Below, one piece after another: positions 5,005 to 5,576 of a stretch of DNA of 5,576 nt. The stretch covers positions 1 to 5,576 of the forward strand of contig JADGQN010000331.1 in the NCBI GenBank assembly GCA_017881765.1. Direction: 5' to 3'. The notes beneath the pieces were generated by a model, which was not told where the DNA came from, made no database searches, and saw only the letters and a list, made by a program, of their open reading frames with translations. A program made the translations under genes and the position numbers. Positions within the stretch are counted from its first letter, which is position 1; each line of letters begins with the position of its first letter. The stretch comes from Syntrophobacterales bacterium (GTDB taxonomy: Bacteria > Desulfobacterota > Syntrophorhabdia > Syntrophorhabdales > WCHB1-27).

Positions 5005-5576
5005 ATGAGCAGCAGTCTGAGGTACGAGATAGGGCCGATCAGGCCGCCGAGCGAGGCGTACAGCCTTCTTGTGCGGTTCACACGGAACTGCCCCTGGAAT
5101 AAGTGCGAGTTCTGCCACATTTACAAAGGAAGGAAGTTCGAGAAGAGGCCTTTTGCGGAGATCGCCAGAGACATCGACACGGTTAAGAGGATCTCGGACG
5201 AAATCGTTGCACTCTCCTGGAAAGAAGGTTACGGCGGTAAGATTGCCGAGGAATTCGTAGAACGCCTGTTTTCGAACCAGACGTTCAATGAATGCCTCAG
5301 GAGTGTTGCGGTCTGGATGTACTTCGGCGCAAAGAACGTCTTCATCCAGGATGCGAACTCTCTCGTGATGAAGGCTGATGACCTGATCGCGGCGCTTCAG
5401 CACCTGAAGAAAACCTTTCCCACGATCGACAGAATAACCTCCTATGCGCGCTCGCAGACCCTGGCCCAGCTCTGGTCTGTGGAGGACCTGAAGCGGCTCA
5501 AGGAGGCCGGACTTACGAGGCTTCATCTGGGTATGGAGACCGGCTCTGATTTTCTGCTCAAGTACATGCGCAAAGG
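5005..5576 (+). CDS. Radical SAM protein, N-terminal part (runs off right edge)
   Basis: The frame is open for 190 codons to the window end. Radical SAM enzymes bind a [4Fe-4S] cluster through three cysteines and cleave S-adenosylmethionine to a 5'-deoxyadenosyl radical. Here the cysteines are 29, 34 and 37 in RNCPWNKCEFCHIYKG (27-42), a C-x4-C-x2-C spacing instead of the standard C-x3-C-x2-C. The sequence RITSYARSQTL near residues 139-149 and LTRLHLGMETGSD (near 171-183) match barrel strands, the latter with the G-x-E-x-G motif seen near the SAM site. Residues about 50-115 form a less typical insert between the cluster and later strands. ATG 5005 is the only ATG, GTG or TTG start between the in-frame stop at 4981 and the conserved region. 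Its ribosome-binding site is weak, so it may be coupled to the small upstream gene. Substrate is unknown. Confidence 0.88.
   Translation, partial: MSSSLRYEIGPIRPPSEAYSLLVRFTRNCPWNKCEFCHIYKGRKFEKRPFAEIARDIDTVKRISDEIVALSWKEGYGGKIAEEFVERLFSNQTFNECLRSVAVWMYFGAKNVFIQDANSLVMKADDLIAALQHLKKTFPTIDRITSYARSQTLAQLWSVEDLKRLKEAGLTRLHLGMETGSDFLLKYMRK

Noticed and set aside
4797..5120. Minus-strand open frame of 107 codons
   Set aside because: Shadow of the small basic protein and the start of the radical SAM gene, with no ribosome-binding site or family features.
4909..5526. Minus-strand open frame of 205 codons opposite the radical SAM gene
   Set aside because: It lies antisense to a clear radical SAM coding sequence. 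Its protein shows no recognisable motif, and it would overlap the small gene as well.
4855..5576. Selenoprotein or TGA read-through joining the 42-residue frame to the radical SAM protein
   Set aside because: The frames are the same, but the conserved enzyme start region begins after an internal ATG. The TGA is not at a catalytic Cys position, and no clear SECIS-like hairpin was seen just after it.

Overview
The window looks like chromosomal DNA from a Gram-negative anaerobe-type bacterium, most likely Desulfobacterota (former Deltaproteobacteria) or a close relative. This is inferred from the gene order rpsB-tsf-pyrH-frr-uppS-cdsA-dxr, the short 201-residue EF-Ts, and a tiny Lys/Arg-rich protein next to a radical SAM gene. 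No database search was possible, so the placement is tentative.

Layout. Positions 1-4362 hold seven minus-strand genes, read right to left: rpsB (S2), tsf (EF-Ts), pyrH (UMP kinase), frr (ribosome recycling factor), uppS (undecaprenyl diphosphate synthase), cdsA (CDP-diacylglycerol synthase) and the first 52 codons of dxr (DXP reductoisomerase), which runs off the left edge. The genes overlap or abut (TGATG, TAATG, 2 bp, 11 bp, TGA|GTG, ATGA), so this is one translationally coupled operon. It links translation factors and UMP supply with isoprenoid and undecaprenyl carrier synthesis and phospholipid precursor synthesis. A candidate extended -10 promoter, a leader of about 100 nt with a bulged hairpin, and a GGAGG site precede rpsB.

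Positions 4363-4854 form a divergent intergenic region of about 490 bp. Most of it (4521-4771) is an unusual array: a 9-nt linker (TTGAGGACC and variants) alternates with small hairpins. The stems differ from unit to unit, but the loop core C-T(T/G)C-G is nearly constant. The left arm reads on the plus strand and the right arm on the minus strand with an exact 24-nt period. The arms converge on a central hairpin. I recognise no named repeat family here, and this is the main item of interest.

To the right, on the plus strand, a possible promoter and a strong Shine-Dalgarno site lead into a 42-residue very basic small protein (4855-4983). It is followed 21 bp later, in the same frame, by a radical SAM protein (5005 to the right edge, incomplete) with a CX4CX2C cluster motif.
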